The notes: generated by a model from the letters alone, not told the origin. A stretch of DNA of 64,000 bases from an uncultured Muribaculaceae bacterium (GCA_910587355.1 CAJUKF010000010.1:1-64000), one strand, 5' to 3'. Positions 19,137-29,132 are shown, counted from the stretch's first letter. Made by a program: numbers and translations.

Positions 19137-20263
19137 GCACAAAGGCCGAGACCACTGCAGTACTGATATCGGGTGGTGTTGACAGCGCCGTAGCCGTTCA
19201 CCGTCTGCACGAACAGGGCATCCCCATGCATCTGTTCTATATCCGCATCGGCATGGACACCGACGAAGGCGATTGCTCGGCCGAAGAAGATATAGAGATG
19301 TGTGCCCTCATCGCGCATAAATACGGCCTGCCGTTCGACGTGGTGTCGCTGCATCAGGAGTACTGGGACAACGTAATGGAATACGCCCTCCGCACTGTCC
19401 GTGCCGGTCTCACCCCGAACCCTGACATAATGTGCAACTCGATTATCAAGTTCGGATATTTCGAGCAGCGGTGGGGTCATGAATTCTTTCAGACCGCCAC
19501 CGGTCACTACGCTTCCACTTATATCGACCCCAAGGGCGTGAAGTGGCTCGCCACAGCCGTCGACCCGGTGAAAGACCAGACAGATTTTCTGGCACGCATC
19601 AGCGGCGAACAGCTGCGGCACATAATCTTCCCCCTGGGTGACCTGCCCAAAGCCGAAGTACGCCGTATAGCCGCCGCGGCAAAGCTTCCAAATGCCTTCA
19701 GACGTGACTCCCAGGGCATATGTTTCCTCGGAAAAATCAATTACAACGACTTCATCCGACGTCATCTGGGTGAAAAGCCCGGCCCGATTATCGAAATCGA
19801 GACCGGCCGCAAACTCGGAGAACACCGTGGCTACTGGTTCCACACCATAGGGCAGCGCAAAGGCCTCGGGCTAAGCGGAGGCCCCTGGTTTGTCGTACGC
19901 AAGAACGTGGACGAAAACGTACTCTACGTCTCACGCGGCTACGACACCGAAAAACAATACGGCCATACACTACATCTCGGCGAGATGCATTTCATCACCC
20001 GTAATCCGTGGGGCGACGAAGTGCTCGGCGAGGAAGGCATACCTGTGACTTTCAAAAACCGCCACACTCCCGAATTCCTCCCCGGCCGCATACGCCGTAT
20101 GCCCGATGCCGCGGGGGAATATGTCATAGAGTCGGACATTAAAGTCCAGGGAATCGCACCCGGACAGTTTACAGCCGTCTACGACCCTTCGGCTCGCCTG
20201 TGCTACGGCTCGGGCATTATTACCGGACGAGCCGTAATATCCTCAAACTTAAACAGAGTGTAA
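19133..20263 (+). CDS. mnmA: tRNA-specific 2-thiouridylase MnmA
   Basis: Cytoplasmic enzyme that thiolates U34 in the wobble position of tRNA-Lys, -Glu and -Gln. The PP-loop SGGVDS is at residues 13-18. The catalytic Cys101 lies in NPDIMCN, and the persulfide-accepting Cys197 in DSQGICFLG. ATGHYA and HTIGQRKGLG are present too. At 376 residues it is of family length. It overlaps the upstream DUF5106 gene by 4 nt and is separated from the BFN gene by 1 nt. Confidence 0.96.
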   Translation: MSTKAETTAVLISGGVDSAVAVHRLHEQGIPMHLFYIRIGMDTDEGDCSAEEDIEMCALIAHKYGLPFDVVSLHQEYWDNVMEYALRTVRAGLTPNPDIMCNSIIKFGYFEQRWGHEFFQTATGHYASTYIDPKGVKWLATAVDPVKDQTDFLARISGEQLRHIIFPLGDLPKAEVRRIAAAAKLPNAFRRDSQGICFLGKINYNDFIRRHLGEKPGPIIEIETGRKLGEHRGYWFHTIGQRKGLGLSGGPWFVVRKNVDENVLYVSRGYDTEKQYGHTLHLGEMHFITRNPWGDEVLGEEGIPVTFKNRHTPEFLPGRIRRMPDAAGEYVIESDIKVQGIAPGQFTAVYDPSARLCYGSGIITGRAVISSNLNRV

Positions 20264-20264
20264 T

Positions 20265-20975
20265 ATGGACGACAGAATCAGCCTCTATGTGCTCGGCCTA
20301 TCGTACAGCCAGCTCCAATCGGGTGCCTATGCGCTTATTCTCGCAGAGAGCGAAGGTCCCCGGCGCATACCCGTGGTAATCGGAGCTTCAGAGGCTCAGT
20401 CAATCGCCATTTCACTCGAAGGCATACGCACCCCTCGGCCCCTAACTCACGACCTCTTTGTGAGTTTTGCCCATGCATTCGGCGTAAAGCTCTCGCAGGT
20501 ATTCATTTATCGCTTTGAGGACGGCATATTCTCAAGCGAGCTCACATTCACCGACGGGAACCGCACGGTCACAATTGACGCGCGCACGTCCGACGCAATA
20601 GCTATAGCCCTGCGGGCACACGCACCTATCTACACCACCCCCGACATACTCGAACGCACCGGATTCATCATCGACAACGGAGAATTCACCAAAAGCGGCG
20701 AACTCGACGAGGACAGCCTCGAAGAAGAAGCAGACGACAGCACACCGGCATTTGATGATGACGATGCGGGACATTCGCCAAGATACACACGGACGCCTTA
20801 CAACAGCAATGAGGCTCCGCGTCCCGAACAGATGAGCATCGAACAACTCGAAATCACCCTCTCCGAACTTATCGACTATGAAGAATACGAAGAAGCCGAA
20901 CGCATAAGCATGATTCTCGAAAAGAAAAAGGCCCGACGAGACGGCAACTGCGATTCAACACCTAATCATATCTGA
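20265..20975 (+). CDS. Bifunctional nuclease family protein (DUF151/BFN)
   Basis: A 236-residue protein. The N-terminal DUF151 domain covers about 1-135: GAYALILAESEGPRRIPVVIGASEAQSIAI, PLTHDLFVSFAHAFGVKL and IDARTSDAIAIALR. An acidic linker (about 145-190) and a C-terminal UvrB/UvrC-like helical segment (QLEITLSELIDYEEYEEAERISMILE) complete it. The same layout is seen in other Bacteroidetes members. Plant and bacterial BFN proteins have been described as DNase/RNase; the role here is unproven. It lies in the mnmA operon. Confidence 0.88.
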   Translation: MDDRISLYVLGLSYSQLQSGAYALILAESEGPRRIPVVIGASEAQSIAISLEGIRTPRPLTHDLFVSFAHAFGVKLSQVFIYRFEDGIFSSELTFTDGNRTVTIDARTSDAIAIALRAHAPIYTTPDILERTGFIIDNGEFTKSGELDEDSLEEEADDSTPAFDDDDAGHSPRYTRTPYNSNEAPRPEQMSIEQLEITLSELIDYEEYEEAERISMILEKKKARRDGNCDSTPNHI

Positions 20976-20998
20976 AAAACATAAAACCTTATTCGAAA

Positions 20999-22315
20999 AT
21001 GAATACCTTAGCGCTCAAAGCCCGCTTATCTGTGCTCGGCTTCCTCGAATTTGCCGTATGGGGCTCTTACCTCACTTCTCTCGGCGCTTATCTTGCCCTC
21101 AACGGACTGGGCGAAAACATTGCATGGTTCTACGCCATTCAGGGCGTGGTCTCACTTTTCATGCCTGCCCTGATAGGCATTGTGGCCGACCGCTGGATAC
21201 AGGCCCAGAAAACACTCAGCATATGCCACTTCATCGCCGGCGCGTTCATGCTTGCCGCTGGTATCTACGGCCTCCTTGCCACAGAACTTTCGGCAGGAAT
21301 TCTCTTCACTCTCTACACAGTGTCGGTAGCCTTCTTCATGCCCACAATAGGTCTGTCGAACTCGGTAGCATACTCAGCACTCGACAAAGCGGGCCTCGAC
21401 AGCGTGAAGCACTTCCCTCCGGTGCGCGTGTTCGGTACTGTCGGTTTTATATGCGCTATGCTGTTTGTCAACTTCACCGGTTACCAGAATACAGCAGCTC
21501 AGCTCGTCACCTCCGGCATTCTCAGTTTTGTAATGGCCCTGTACTCGCTTACCATGCCTAAATGCGCAGTCAATAAAGGCGGTGGCCACAAATCGCTCTC
21601 GGAAGCCCTCGGACTCAAGGCATTCGCACTCTTCAAGAAGAAAGACATGGCTATATTCTTCATATTCTCCATGCTTCTGGGTGTATCCCTGCAGATTACC
21701 AACAGTTTTGCCAACCCCTTCATACAAAGTTTCGGAGCGATTCCGGAGTTCGCCGACGCATGGGGCGTGCACAACGCCAACGCCCTCATCTCCATATCGC
21801 AGGTGAGCGAGACACTCTGTATACTCCTGATACCTTTCTTCCTGCGTCGCTACGGCATCAAGACCGTGATGCTCATGGCCATGGGCGCATGGGTATTCCG
21901 CTTCGGCTTTTTCGGTCTCGGCAATCCCGGCAACGGCGTGTGGCTCTTTATCCTCTCTATGATTGTCTACGGCGTGGCTTTCGACTTCTTCAATGTATCG
22001 GGCTCGCTGTATGTAGATAAAAAGACTACCAAAGACATCCGTTCGTCGGCTCAGGGCCTCTTTATGATAATGACCAACGGCATCGGCGCAACTGTGGGCA
22101 CACTCTGCGCGCAGGCTGTAATCAATCACAACGTATATTCAAAAGCTCCCGGGCTCGACCAGACTGAAGGCTGGAGCACCTCGTGGATGATTTTCGCAGG
22201 TTATGCCGCTGTCGTGGCTATTCTCTTCATATTCATCTTCCACGAGCACGACTCGCACAAGACAACAGAGAAAGAAATCAAGACCGCCGAAGACACACCA
22301 GACGACGCAATCTGA
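20999..22315 (+). CDS. MFS nucleoside:H+ symporter-like permease (NupG family)
   Basis: Inner-membrane transporter of 438 residues with about 12 TM segments. It begins LSVLGFLEFAVWGSYLTSLGAYL, the typical start of the nucleoside:proton symporter (NupG/XapB) family. Later family regions are VRVFGTVGFI and DFFNVSGSLYVDKKTTKDIRSSAQGLF. It likely imports nucleosides, though specificity cannot be read from the sequence. It is cotranscribed with mnmA and rsmE; its TGA stop is one base before the rsmE ATG. Confidence 0.9.
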   Translation: MNTLALKARLSVLGFLEFAVWGSYLTSLGAYLALNGLGENIAWFYAIQGVVSLFMPALIGIVADRWIQAQKTLSICHFIAGAFMLAAGIYGLLATELSAGILFTLYTVSVAFFMPTIGLSNSVAYSALDKAGLDSVKHFPPVRVFGTVGFICAMLFVNFTGYQNTAAQLVTSGILSFVMALYSLTMPKCAVNKGGGHKSLSEALGLKAFALFKKKDMAIFFIFSMLLGVSLQITNSFANPFIQSFGAIPEFADAWGVHNANALISISQVSETLCILLIPFFLRRYGIKTVMLMAMGAWVFRFGFFGLGNPGNGVWLFILSMIVYGVAFDFFNVSGSLYVDKKTTKDIRSSAQGLFMIMTNGIGATVGTLCAQAVINHNVYSKAPGLDQTEGWSTSWMIFAGYAAVVAILFIFIFHEHDSHKTTEKEIKTAEDTPDDAI

Positions 22316-22316
22316 C

Positions 22317-23033
22317 ATGATACGCTTCTACGCTCCCGACATCGACACGACCGGACTGCTTCCCGAAGGGGAGAGCGAGCATGCCGTGCGTGTGCTCCGC
22401 CGTCGTCCGGGCGACGAGGTTGAGGCCGTCGACGGCAAGGGGACTCTTTTCCGCTGCCGTCTGCTTGACGACAACCACCGGGGAGCCGCCGTGGAAATCG
22501 TGGAGCGCATAGCCATGCAGAAAGTATGGAAACCATATATCACCGTGGCTGTGGCCCCCACAAAGCACGCCGACCGCATGGAGTGGCTTGTGGAGAAACT
22601 CGTCGAAATAGGCATCGACCGCTTCGTGCCGTTGCGCTGCGAGCGCTCCGAACGCAAGGAGCTCAAACGTGAGCGCATAGAGAAAATAGCTGTCTCGGCC
22701 ATGAAACAGTCGCTTAAAGCCGTATTGCCCCGCATCGACGACACTGTGACGCTGAAAAATTTCCTTGCGGAATATGCCGCGTCACCCGCTCAGAAATTCG
22801 TTGGATACTGTGATGCCGACACACCGCGCCGCCTTCTGGCGAAAGCCTACGCCCCCGGCTCCGACGTGACACTGCTCATCGGGCCGGAAGGAGATTTCTC
22901 GCCTGCTGAAATCGAAGCGTGCCTCAACGCGGGATTCACGCCTGTCACCATGGGCGACAACCGTCTGCGCACCGAGACGGCAGCTCTCGTAGGCACAGAC
23001 ACCATTCATATTGTAAACCAAGTATTTTCATAA
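22317..23033 (+). CDS. rsmE: 16S rRNA (uracil1498-N3)-methyltransferase RsmE
   Basis: SPOUT-class methyltransferase of 238 residues that modifies U1498 of 16S rRNA. It has the N-terminal PUA-like part (MIRFYAPDI..HAVRVLRRRPGDEV) and the knot region LLIGPEGDFSPAEIE..VTMGDNRLRTETAAL, both diagnostic. The open frame extends back into the permease gene, but homologues start at the MIRFY ATG chosen here. Confidence 0.95.
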   Translation: MIRFYAPDIDTTGLLPEGESEHAVRVLRRRPGDEVEAVDGKGTLFRCRLLDDNHRGAAVEIVERIAMQKVWKPYITVAVAPTKHADRMEWLVEKLVEIGIDRFVPLRCERSERKELKRERIEKIAVSAMKQSLKAVLPRIDDTVTLKNFLAEYAASPAQKFVGYCDADTPRRLLAKAYAPGSDVTLLIGPEGDFSPAEIEACLNAGFTPVTMGDNRLRTETAALVGTDTIHIVNQVFS

Positions 23034-23040
23034 TCACAAT

Positions 23041-23862
23041 ATGGCAAAGACACTTGCAGAACTCAACGCCGGACCCGGCTTCTTCCTCTTAGCAGGCCCG
23101 TGCGTAATCGAAGGCGAAGAAATGGCATTCGCCACCGGACGCCGCATCAAAGAAATATGCGACAGCCTCGGCATTCCTTTCGCTTTCAAAGGCAGCTACC
23201 GCAAGGCCAACCGCAGCCGTCTCGATTCTTTCAGCGGCATAGGCGACATAAAGGCTCTCACCATACTCAATGCCGTAGGACGCGAACTCGATGTACCCGT
23301 TGTCACCGACATACATCAGCCTCAGGAAGCGGCTATGGCCGCCGATTTTGTCGACATACTCCAGATACCGGCATTTCTGTGCCGGCAGACCGATTTGCTG
23401 GTTGCCGCGGCGCGCACCGGCAAGTCTGTAAACGTAAAGAAAGGTCAGTTTCTCTCTCCCGAATCGATGAGATTCGCCGTAGATAAGATACGGGCTTGCG
23501 GCAACGATGATGTCGCCGTCACCGAACGCGGCACCACCTTCGGCTACGGTGACCTTGTGGTCGACTTCCGCGGTGTGCCGCGTATGCAACAGGCCTGCCG
23601 CTGCCCGGTAATCGTAGACTGTACCCACTCTCTGCAGCAACCCAACACTGCCGGCGGCGTCACAGGCGGATGTCCTGAACTGATAGAGACCATAGCCCGT
23701 GCCGCAGTAGCCACCGGTGCCGACGGTCTCTTCATGGAGACTCACCCCAATCCGGCTGTAGCCAAGAGCGACGGAGCAAACATGCTGCGGCTCGATTTGC
23801 TCGAACCTCTTCTGATGCGTCTCGCAGCAATACGGAGAACCATTGACACGTTCAACGCATAA
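23041..23862 (+). CDS. kdsA: 3-deoxy-8-phosphooctulonate synthase (Kdo-8-P synthase)
   Basis: Condenses phosphoenolpyruvate with arabinose-5-phosphate to give Kdo-8-phosphate for lipid A-core synthesis. Family motifs are LLAGPCVIEGEE, FKGSYRKANRSR, VTDIHQPQEA, QIPAFLCRQTDLL, NVKKGQFLSP and DCTHSLQQP. At 273 residues it has the normal length. It is the sixth gene of the operon that begins at 18147, 7 bp after rsmE. Confidence 0.97.
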   Translation: MAKTLAELNAGPGFFLLAGPCVIEGEEMAFATGRRIKEICDSLGIPFAFKGSYRKANRSRLDSFSGIGDIKALTILNAVGRELDVPVVTDIHQPQEAAMAADFVDILQIPAFLCRQTDLLVAAARTGKSVNVKKGQFLSPESMRFAVDKIRACGNDDVAVTERGTTFGYGDLVVDFRGVPRMQQACRCPVIVDCTHSLQQPNTAGGVTGGCPELIETIARAAVATGADGLFMETHPNPAVAKSDGANMLRLDLLEPLLMRLAAIRRTIDTFNA

Positions 23863-23890
23863 CATATTTTTATCCAACGAATAAACCAAT

Positions 23891-25492
23891 ATGAAATTAC
23901 GCATTATCGCATCCGCACTGTTGCTTGCGGCTGCCGTGACGGGAGCCAAAGCACAGTCCTCCATACAGAATCCTATGACACAGGCCGTGCTGGCGGTATA
24001 TGCCGAGGAACTCGCAGCCAACCCCTCGAATTACGGCATTTACCTCGCACGTGCAGACGAATACTACCGTCACAGCGAATATATCAAGGCCCTTGAGGAC
24101 GTAACCAAAGTCCTTGAGCTCGCTCCTGAAAAAGAAGAAGACGTGCGTCTGCGCTCCTATATTCTCCGTGCAGGCATATATAACGAGACACACCGTCCTC
24201 AGGAAGCCCTCAACGACCTTAAGGAAGCCATCCGAATCGCACCCGACTCGTATGCCGTGGTATATCAGAAAGCCAACACCGACTACACCCTCGGCAACTA
24301 TGCAGATGCCAAAACAGGCTTCATAAAGCTCGAGCGTCTCAATTCACGTACTGCCGAACCATACATCGGACAGGCCCGCATCGCCGTGAAAGAAAACAAT
24401 CTCGGCATGGCCAACGAACTCCTTGAAAAAGCCGTAGGCGTCGACCCCAGCAATGCGGAAATCTACATACGCCGTGCATCGGTGCGCAAACAAATGGGCG
24501 ACCATAACGGCGCTGTGAGCGACTTCATCCTCGCCCTCAGCTGCGACAGCAAGAATGAACGTGCCATCAACGCCCTGCTCGAATACGGCAACACCAACTA
24601 TCCCGCCACCATGGCAGGCCTCACCAATGCAATAACGACAGCACCTGAAGTAGGCATGTTCCGCTACATCCGCGCCGTTGTAGCGCAGGCACATTTCCAC
24701 TATCTCGCCGCGATAAACGACTATCAGGAAATACTTGACAAAAAAATATACAACTACTACGGCATATATGCTTCCATTGCCGAATGCAATTATTGCCTTG
24801 GCAACTATACGGAAGCCCTCGACAACGCGGACCGCGCCCTGTCGATGATTACCGACAATGCCTCATATTATGTAGTAAAATCACGCATTCTGCGCGCACT
24901 CGGACGGCATGACGATGCTATCAAAGTAGCCGCACAGGCCCTCGCCGTCGACCGCCAGTCGAACGAGGCACTCACCGAAATGGCGCTCGCATACGTCGGA
25001 GTCGCAAACTATGAGGAAGCCACGAACCTCCTCGGCGAGGCCATGCTCAATGATGCCGAAAATGCGACTTATCCAATGCTCCGCGCATGGATATACGAGA
25101 AATATCTCAACAAAGAGAAAAACGCACGCGCTCTCTACGAGCAGGTGTCGGAAATGGAGAACTATTACCTTGACAATCCGCGCTCGCTCAAAGGCTTCGC
25201 CCTGCTTTTCCTCGGTGATAAAGAAGGCGGAGACCGCTGGATGAACAATATACTCCGCACCGTTGTAGACTTCGATGGTCTCATTCACTATTACGCGGCA
25301 TGCTACTACAGCCAGAGCGGTGACCTCGACAAAGCCATGGAGTGTGCCGAGCAGGCCCTCACCCTCGGCTATGCCAACTATCACAACTGGACCGAAAACA
25401 ATGACGGACGTGTGACAGTCGCTCCTCTGCGAGATGACCTCAAATTCCTCAATATGCTTCACCGCCACGACTCAATTTTTGGTAAAGAATAG
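23891..25492 (+). CDS. Exported TPR-repeat protein
   Basis: Protein of 533 residues with a signal peptide (about 1-21, ending GAKAQ). Tandem tetratricopeptide units run over most of its length (for example ALEDVTKVLELAPEKEED, ALNDLKEAIRIAPDSYA, ALDNADRALSMITDNASYY, AMECAEQALTLGYANYHNW). It is probably a periplasmic scaffold; no catalytic domain is seen. It is the last gene of the mnmA-kdsA operon and is followed by a hairpin at 25595. The binding partner is unknown. Confidence 0.85.
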   Translation: MKLRIIASALLLAAAVTGAKAQSSIQNPMTQAVLAVYAEELAANPSNYGIYLARADEYYRHSEYIKALEDVTKVLELAPEKEEDVRLRSYILRAGIYNETHRPQEALNDLKEAIRIAPDSYAVVYQKANTDYTLGNYADAKTGFIKLERLNSRTAEPYIGQARIAVKENNLGMANELLEKAVGVDPSNAEIYIRRASVRKQMGDHNGAVSDFILALSCDSKNERAINALLEYGNTNYPATMAGLTNAITTAPEVGMFRYIRAVVAQAHFHYLAAINDYQEILDKKIYNYYGIYASIAECNYCLGNYTEALDNADRALSMITDNASYYVVKSRILRALGRHDDAIKVAAQALAVDRQSNEALTEMALAYVGVANYEEATNLLGEAMLNDAENATYPMLRAWIYEKYLNKEKNARALYEQVSEMENYYLDNPRSLKGFALLFLGDKEGGDRWMNNILRTVVDFDGLIHYYAACYYSQSGDLDKAMECAEQALTLGYANYHNWTENNDGRVTVAPLRDDLKFLNMLHRHDSIFGKE

Positions 25493-25594
25493 TTAAATAT
25501 CTGTCCGGAAAGTAACTTTTTCATTTGGCGTGCGTCATATATACGTACTGAACATTGAAAAACAGCTTTTTCAGCAATATTGATTGATATAAAT

Positions 25595-25638
25595 TGCCGG
25601 CACCGCAACTGTGAAGCGACGGTTGCCGGCACTTTTTT
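25595..25638 (+). terminator. Hairpin with U-run in front of the DUF4924 gene (terminator or attenuator)
   Basis: TGCCGGCACCG (25595-25605) pairs with CGGTTGCCGGCA (25620-25631) apart from one bulged base. TTTTTT follows immediately. The U-run ends about 15 nt before the ATG at 25654, too close to hold a separate promoter. It either ends the upstream operon or acts as an attenuator in the DUF4924 leader. The remaining 100 bp of this gap show only a weak -7-like TAACTTTT (25513-25520). Confidence 0.7.
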
Positions 25639-25653
25639 ATTATTAATTTAACT

Positions 25654-26220
25654 ATGGTCATAGCATCTCAACTCCGAAAAGAAAATATAGCAAGTTATCT
25701 CCTCTATATGTGGCAAATCGAGGACCTCATCCGTGCGAACGGCCTCGACATCGACCGGATAGACGACACCATTGTAAAAGGATTCCCCGAAGAATCGCGC
25801 AAGCAGATTCACGAATGGTACGAATCCCTGATTGACATGATGCGCCGCGAGGATGTGGCAGCCAAAGGTCATCTGCAGATGAACCGCAATATAATAGGCG
25901 CGCTCGCCGACCTTCACCGGCAGATAATGGCCGACCCGGACTCCGATTTCGACGAATACCGCCGCGAATTCTACAACACACTCCCCTTTATTGTGGAGCT
26001 GCGCGCTAAATCGGGCGATGAAAAGGCCGGCGAAATCGAGACATGCTTCAACGCCCTCTACGCGCAGTTGCTTCTGCGTCTGCAGCACAAAGAGATATCG
26101 CCTGAGACCGAGCGCGCCTTCAAACAAATCTCGCAGTTCATATCACTCCTTGCCCGCGATTTCACCCTTGACGAACGAGAGGAACTCTTCAAAAATAAAG
26201 ACGAAGATAAACAGCAGTAA
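25654..26220 (+). CDS. DUF4924 family protein
   Basis: A 188-residue cytoplasmic protein, largely helical and charged. It begins MVIASQLRKENIASYLLYMWQIEDLIRA in homologue style, which is characteristic of the Bacteroidetes DUF4924 family. A lysine- and aspartate-rich tail ends it. No catalytic motif is visible and the function is unknown. It sits alone between a terminator-like hairpin and the leuS promoter. Confidence 0.8.
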   Translation: MVIASQLRKENIASYLLYMWQIEDLIRANGLDIDRIDDTIVKGFPEESRKQIHEWYESLIDMMRREDVAAKGHLQMNRNIIGALADLHRQIMADPDSDFDEYRREFYNTLPFIVELRAKSGDEKAGEIETCFNALYAQLLLRLQHKEISPETERAFKQISQFISLLARDFTLDEREELFKNKDEDKQQ

Positions 26221-26297
26221 GGGAGCCTACGCACGCCGTACTCCATACAAATCCGCACAAATCGCTGATAAATAGGCACGGTTTGGCGGATTTTTAG

Positions 26298-26305
26298 TAA
26301 TTTTG
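26298..26305 (+). promoter_or_regulatory. -7 element upstream of leuS
   Basis: TAATTTTG, 21 nt before the leuS ATG. A TTTG at 26282 is only 12 nt upstream, so the -33 element is uncertain. Confidence 0.45.
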
Positions 26306-26325
26306 CAATCAAAATCACACATAGC

Positions 26326-29097
26326 ATGGAATACAACCATAAAGACATCGAAAGCCGCGTCCACAAATACTGGAAGGACAGCGACATATATCACGTGGAA
26401 ATCGACCATTCGCGTCCCAAATACTATGTTCTCGACATGTTTCCTTACCCGTCGGGAGCGGGCCTGCATGTAGGCCATCCTCTGGGCTATATTGCAAGCG
26501 ACATTTTCTCGCGCTATAAACGTCTTAACGGCTTCAATGTACTCCATCCCATGGGTTTTGACGCCTACGGCCTGCCAGCCGAGCAGTATGCTATTCAGAC
26601 GGGCCAGCATCCCGAGGTGACTACGCGCGTCAATGTCGAGCGCTACTGCAAGCAGCTCGACAACATCGGCTTCTCGTTCGACTGGGACCGCTGCATCCGC
26701 ACCTGCGACCCCGAGTTCTACAAATGGACACAGTGGGCGTTCCTCAAGATGTTCAACTCCTACTACGACCGCAACGCCGACCGTGCAAAGCCCGTCGACG
26801 AGCTTGTGAAGCACTTCGAGGCAAACGGCACCGAGGGTGTCGACGCAGCCTGCTCGCACGACATGACTTTCACAGCCGACGAATGGAACGCAATGGACCG
26901 CAAGGCCAAGAGCGATGTGCTCATGAACTACCGCATCGCATATCTCGGCAATACAATGGTGAACTGGTGCCCTAAACTCGGCACAGTGCTCGCCAATGAT
27001 GAGGTCAGCGAAGGCCTCTCGGTACGAGGCGGCTATCCCGTGATACAGAAAGAGATGTGGCAGTGGTGCCTGCGCGTGTCGGCTTATGCCGAACGCCTCC
27101 TCCAGGGCCTTGACAAAATCGACTGGTCGGAATCCATCAAGGAAACTCAGCGCAACTGGATTGGCCGCTCGGAAGGCGCCGAAATGCGTTTCAGCATCGA
27201 CGGCCGCGACGACCTTGCACTCGAAATCTTCACCACCCGTGCCGACACAGTTTTCGGTGTCACATTCATGGTGCTCGCACCCGAAAGCAAATATGTCGAC
27301 GAGGTCACCACTCCCGAACAGCGTGCCGCCGTCGACGAATACCTCAAGGCCGTCAAGCTCCGCACCGAGCGCGAACGCATGATTGACAAGAAAGTGACCG
27401 GCGTATTCTCCGGCTCCTATGCAATCAATCCCCTCTCGGGCAAGAAAGTGCCCGTATGGATTAGCGACTACGTGCTCGTGGGCTACGGTACCGGCGCCAT
27501 TATGGCTGTTCCGGCACACGACAGCCGCGACTACGCATTCGCCCGTCACTTCAATCTGCCCATAATACCGCTGATTGAGGGTGCCGATGTCAGCGAGGAA
27601 TCTATGGATGCCAAAGAAGGCATTATGTGCAACTCCGAAGGTCCAGGCCTCAATCTCAACGGCCTCACCGTCAAAGAGGCGATTGCCGCCGCCAAGAAAT
27701 ATATCGAGAAGGCAGGCATCGGACGCGTAAAGGTCAATTACCGACTTCGCGATGCCATTTTCAGCCGTCAGCGCTACTGGGGCGAGCCCATTCCTGTCTG
27801 CTATGTCGACGGCGTGCCCGAGGCATACAACGAATTGCCCCTGCGTCTGCCCGAAATTGACAAATATCTGCCCACCGAGACAGGAGAACCACCTCTGGGA
27901 CGTGCCGCAAACTGGAAAACTCCCGAGGGCTATCCTCTTGAGCTCAACACCATGCCAGGTTTCGCAGGTTCGTCAGCATATTATCTCCGCTACATGGACC
28001 CCCACAACGAGCACGCGCTTGTATCGAAGGAAGCCGATGAATACTGGCGCTCCGTCGACCTCTACGTGGGTGGCTCTGAGCACGCAACAGGCCACCTTAT
28101 CTACAGCCGCTTCTGGAACAAATTCCTATATGACTACGGCGAGGTAGTAGAGGACGAGCCATTCCGCAAACTCATCAACCAGGGCATGATTCAGGGACGC
28201 ACGAGCTTCGTATACCGTATCAAGGACACCAACACATACGTCAGCGCCGGTCTTAAGGACCAGTACGACACTACTCCCATTCGCGTGGACATCAATCTGG
28301 TGGACAACGACGTACTCGACCTCGAAGGCTTCAAGGCATGGCGCCCTGACTTCGCCGACGCTGAATTCGTGCTCGAAAACGGCAAATATATCTGCGGCTA
28401 CGCCGTTGAGAAAATGTCGAAGTCAATGTTCAACGTCGTCAATCCCGACGACATGATTGAGCGTTACGGCGCCGACACCCTGCGCCTCTATGAGATGTTC
28501 CTGGGTCCGATTGAGCAAAGCAAACCCTGGGATACCCGCGGCATCGACGGCGTGTACCGCTTCGTGAAGAAATTCTGGAGTCTCTACTGGAAAGGCGACG
28601 ACTGTCTGGTCGACGACTCCGAGCCGACCCGCGACAATCTCAAGAGCCTCCACAAACTCATCAAAAAAGTGACCGCCGACATCGAGGCCTTCTCGTACAA
28701 TACCTCCGTGGCCGCATTCATGATTTGCATCAACGAGCTCGCCCAGCAGAAATGCCGCTCGCGCCAGGTGCTCGAACCGCTGCTCGTTGTGCTCGCGCCT
28801 TTCGCACCGCACATCGCAGAGGAGCTATGGCACAGCGCCCTTGGCAAGGAAGGCTCAATCTGCGACGCAGAGTGGCCCTCGCACAACGAAGAATATCTGC
28901 GTGAAGACTCTGTGACAATGGCCGTACAGTTCAACGGCAAAGTACGCTTCAACATCACCGTGCCCGCCGGGTCGGCCAACGATGTCGTACAGGAGACCGC
29001 CCTCAATGACCCTGCAGCCGCAAAATGGCTCGAGGGCAAAACAGTCCGCAAGGTCATTGTCGTACCGTCGAAGATTGTCAACATTGTCGTCGGCTGA
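26326..29097 (+). CDS. leuS: Leucyl-tRNA synthetase
   Basis: Class I aminoacyl-tRNA synthetase charging tRNA-Leu, 923 residues. The HIGH-type motif is HVGH (48-51) in FPYPSGAGLHVGHPLGY. The CP1 editing domain contains VFTTRADTVFG-like and GTGAIMAVPAHDSRD sequences, and KMSKS is at 696-700. The anticodon-binding and C-terminal domains follow. Start and length agree with the family. It is probably cotranscribed with the downstream pyrophosphatase and PorZ-like genes. Confidence 0.97.
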   Translation: MEYNHKDIESRVHKYWKDSDIYHVEIDHSRPKYYVLDMFPYPSGAGLHVGHPLGYIASDIFSRYKRLNGFNVLHPMGFDAYGLPAEQYAIQTGQHPEVTTRVNVERYCKQLDNIGFSFDWDRCIRTCDPEFYKWTQWAFLKMFNSYYDRNADRAKPVDELVKHFEANGTEGVDAACSHDMTFTADEWNAMDRKAKSDVLMNYRIAYLGNTMVNWCPKLGTVLANDEVSEGLSVRGGYPVIQKEMWQWCLRVSAYAERLLQGLDKIDWSESIKETQRNWIGRSEGAEMRFSIDGRDDLALEIFTTRADTVFGVTFMVLAPESKYVDEVTTPEQRAAVDEYLKAVKLRTERERMIDKKVTGVFSGSYAINPLSGKKVPVWISDYVLVGYGTGAIMAVPAHDSRDYAFARHFNLPIIPLIEGADVSEESMDAKEGIMCNSEGPGLNLNGLTVKEAIAAAKKYIEKAGIGRVKVNYRLRDAIFSRQRYWGEPIPVCYVDGVPEAYNELPLRLPEIDKYLPTETGEPPLGRAANWKTPEGYPLELNTMPGFAGSSAYYLRYMDPHNEHALVSKEADEYWRSVDLYVGGSEHATGHLIYSRFWNKFLYDYGEVVEDEPFRKLINQGMIQGRTSFVYRIKDTNTYVSAGLKDQYDTTPIRVDINLVDNDVLDLEGFKAWRPDFADAEFVLENGKYICGYAVEKMSKSMFNVVNPDDMIERYGADTLRLYEMFLGPIEQSKPWDTRGIDGVYRFVKKFWSLYWKGDDCLVDDSEPTRDNLKSLHKLIKKVTADIEAFSYNTSVAAFMICINELAQQKCRSRQVLEPLLVVLAPFAPHIAEELWHSALGKEGSICDAEWPSHNEEYLREDSVTMAVQFNGKVRFNITVPAGSANDVVQETALNDPAAAKWLEGKTVRKVIVVPSKIVNIVVG

Positions 29098-29132
29098 TGC
29101 AATAAAGCATCTGCCACGACGTTAATTCTTTG

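Noticed and set aside
25501..25520. CTGTCCGGAAAGTAACTT resembles the MITE end TGTCCGGTAAAACTT
   Set aside because: Only about 8 consecutive bases agree, and there is no partner repeat or target duplication nearby. Probably chance.
26227..27549. Antisense open frame of 440 codons opposite leuS
   Set aside because: It is a shadow of the leuS coding sequence; its translation is Cys/His-rich without recognisable motifs.
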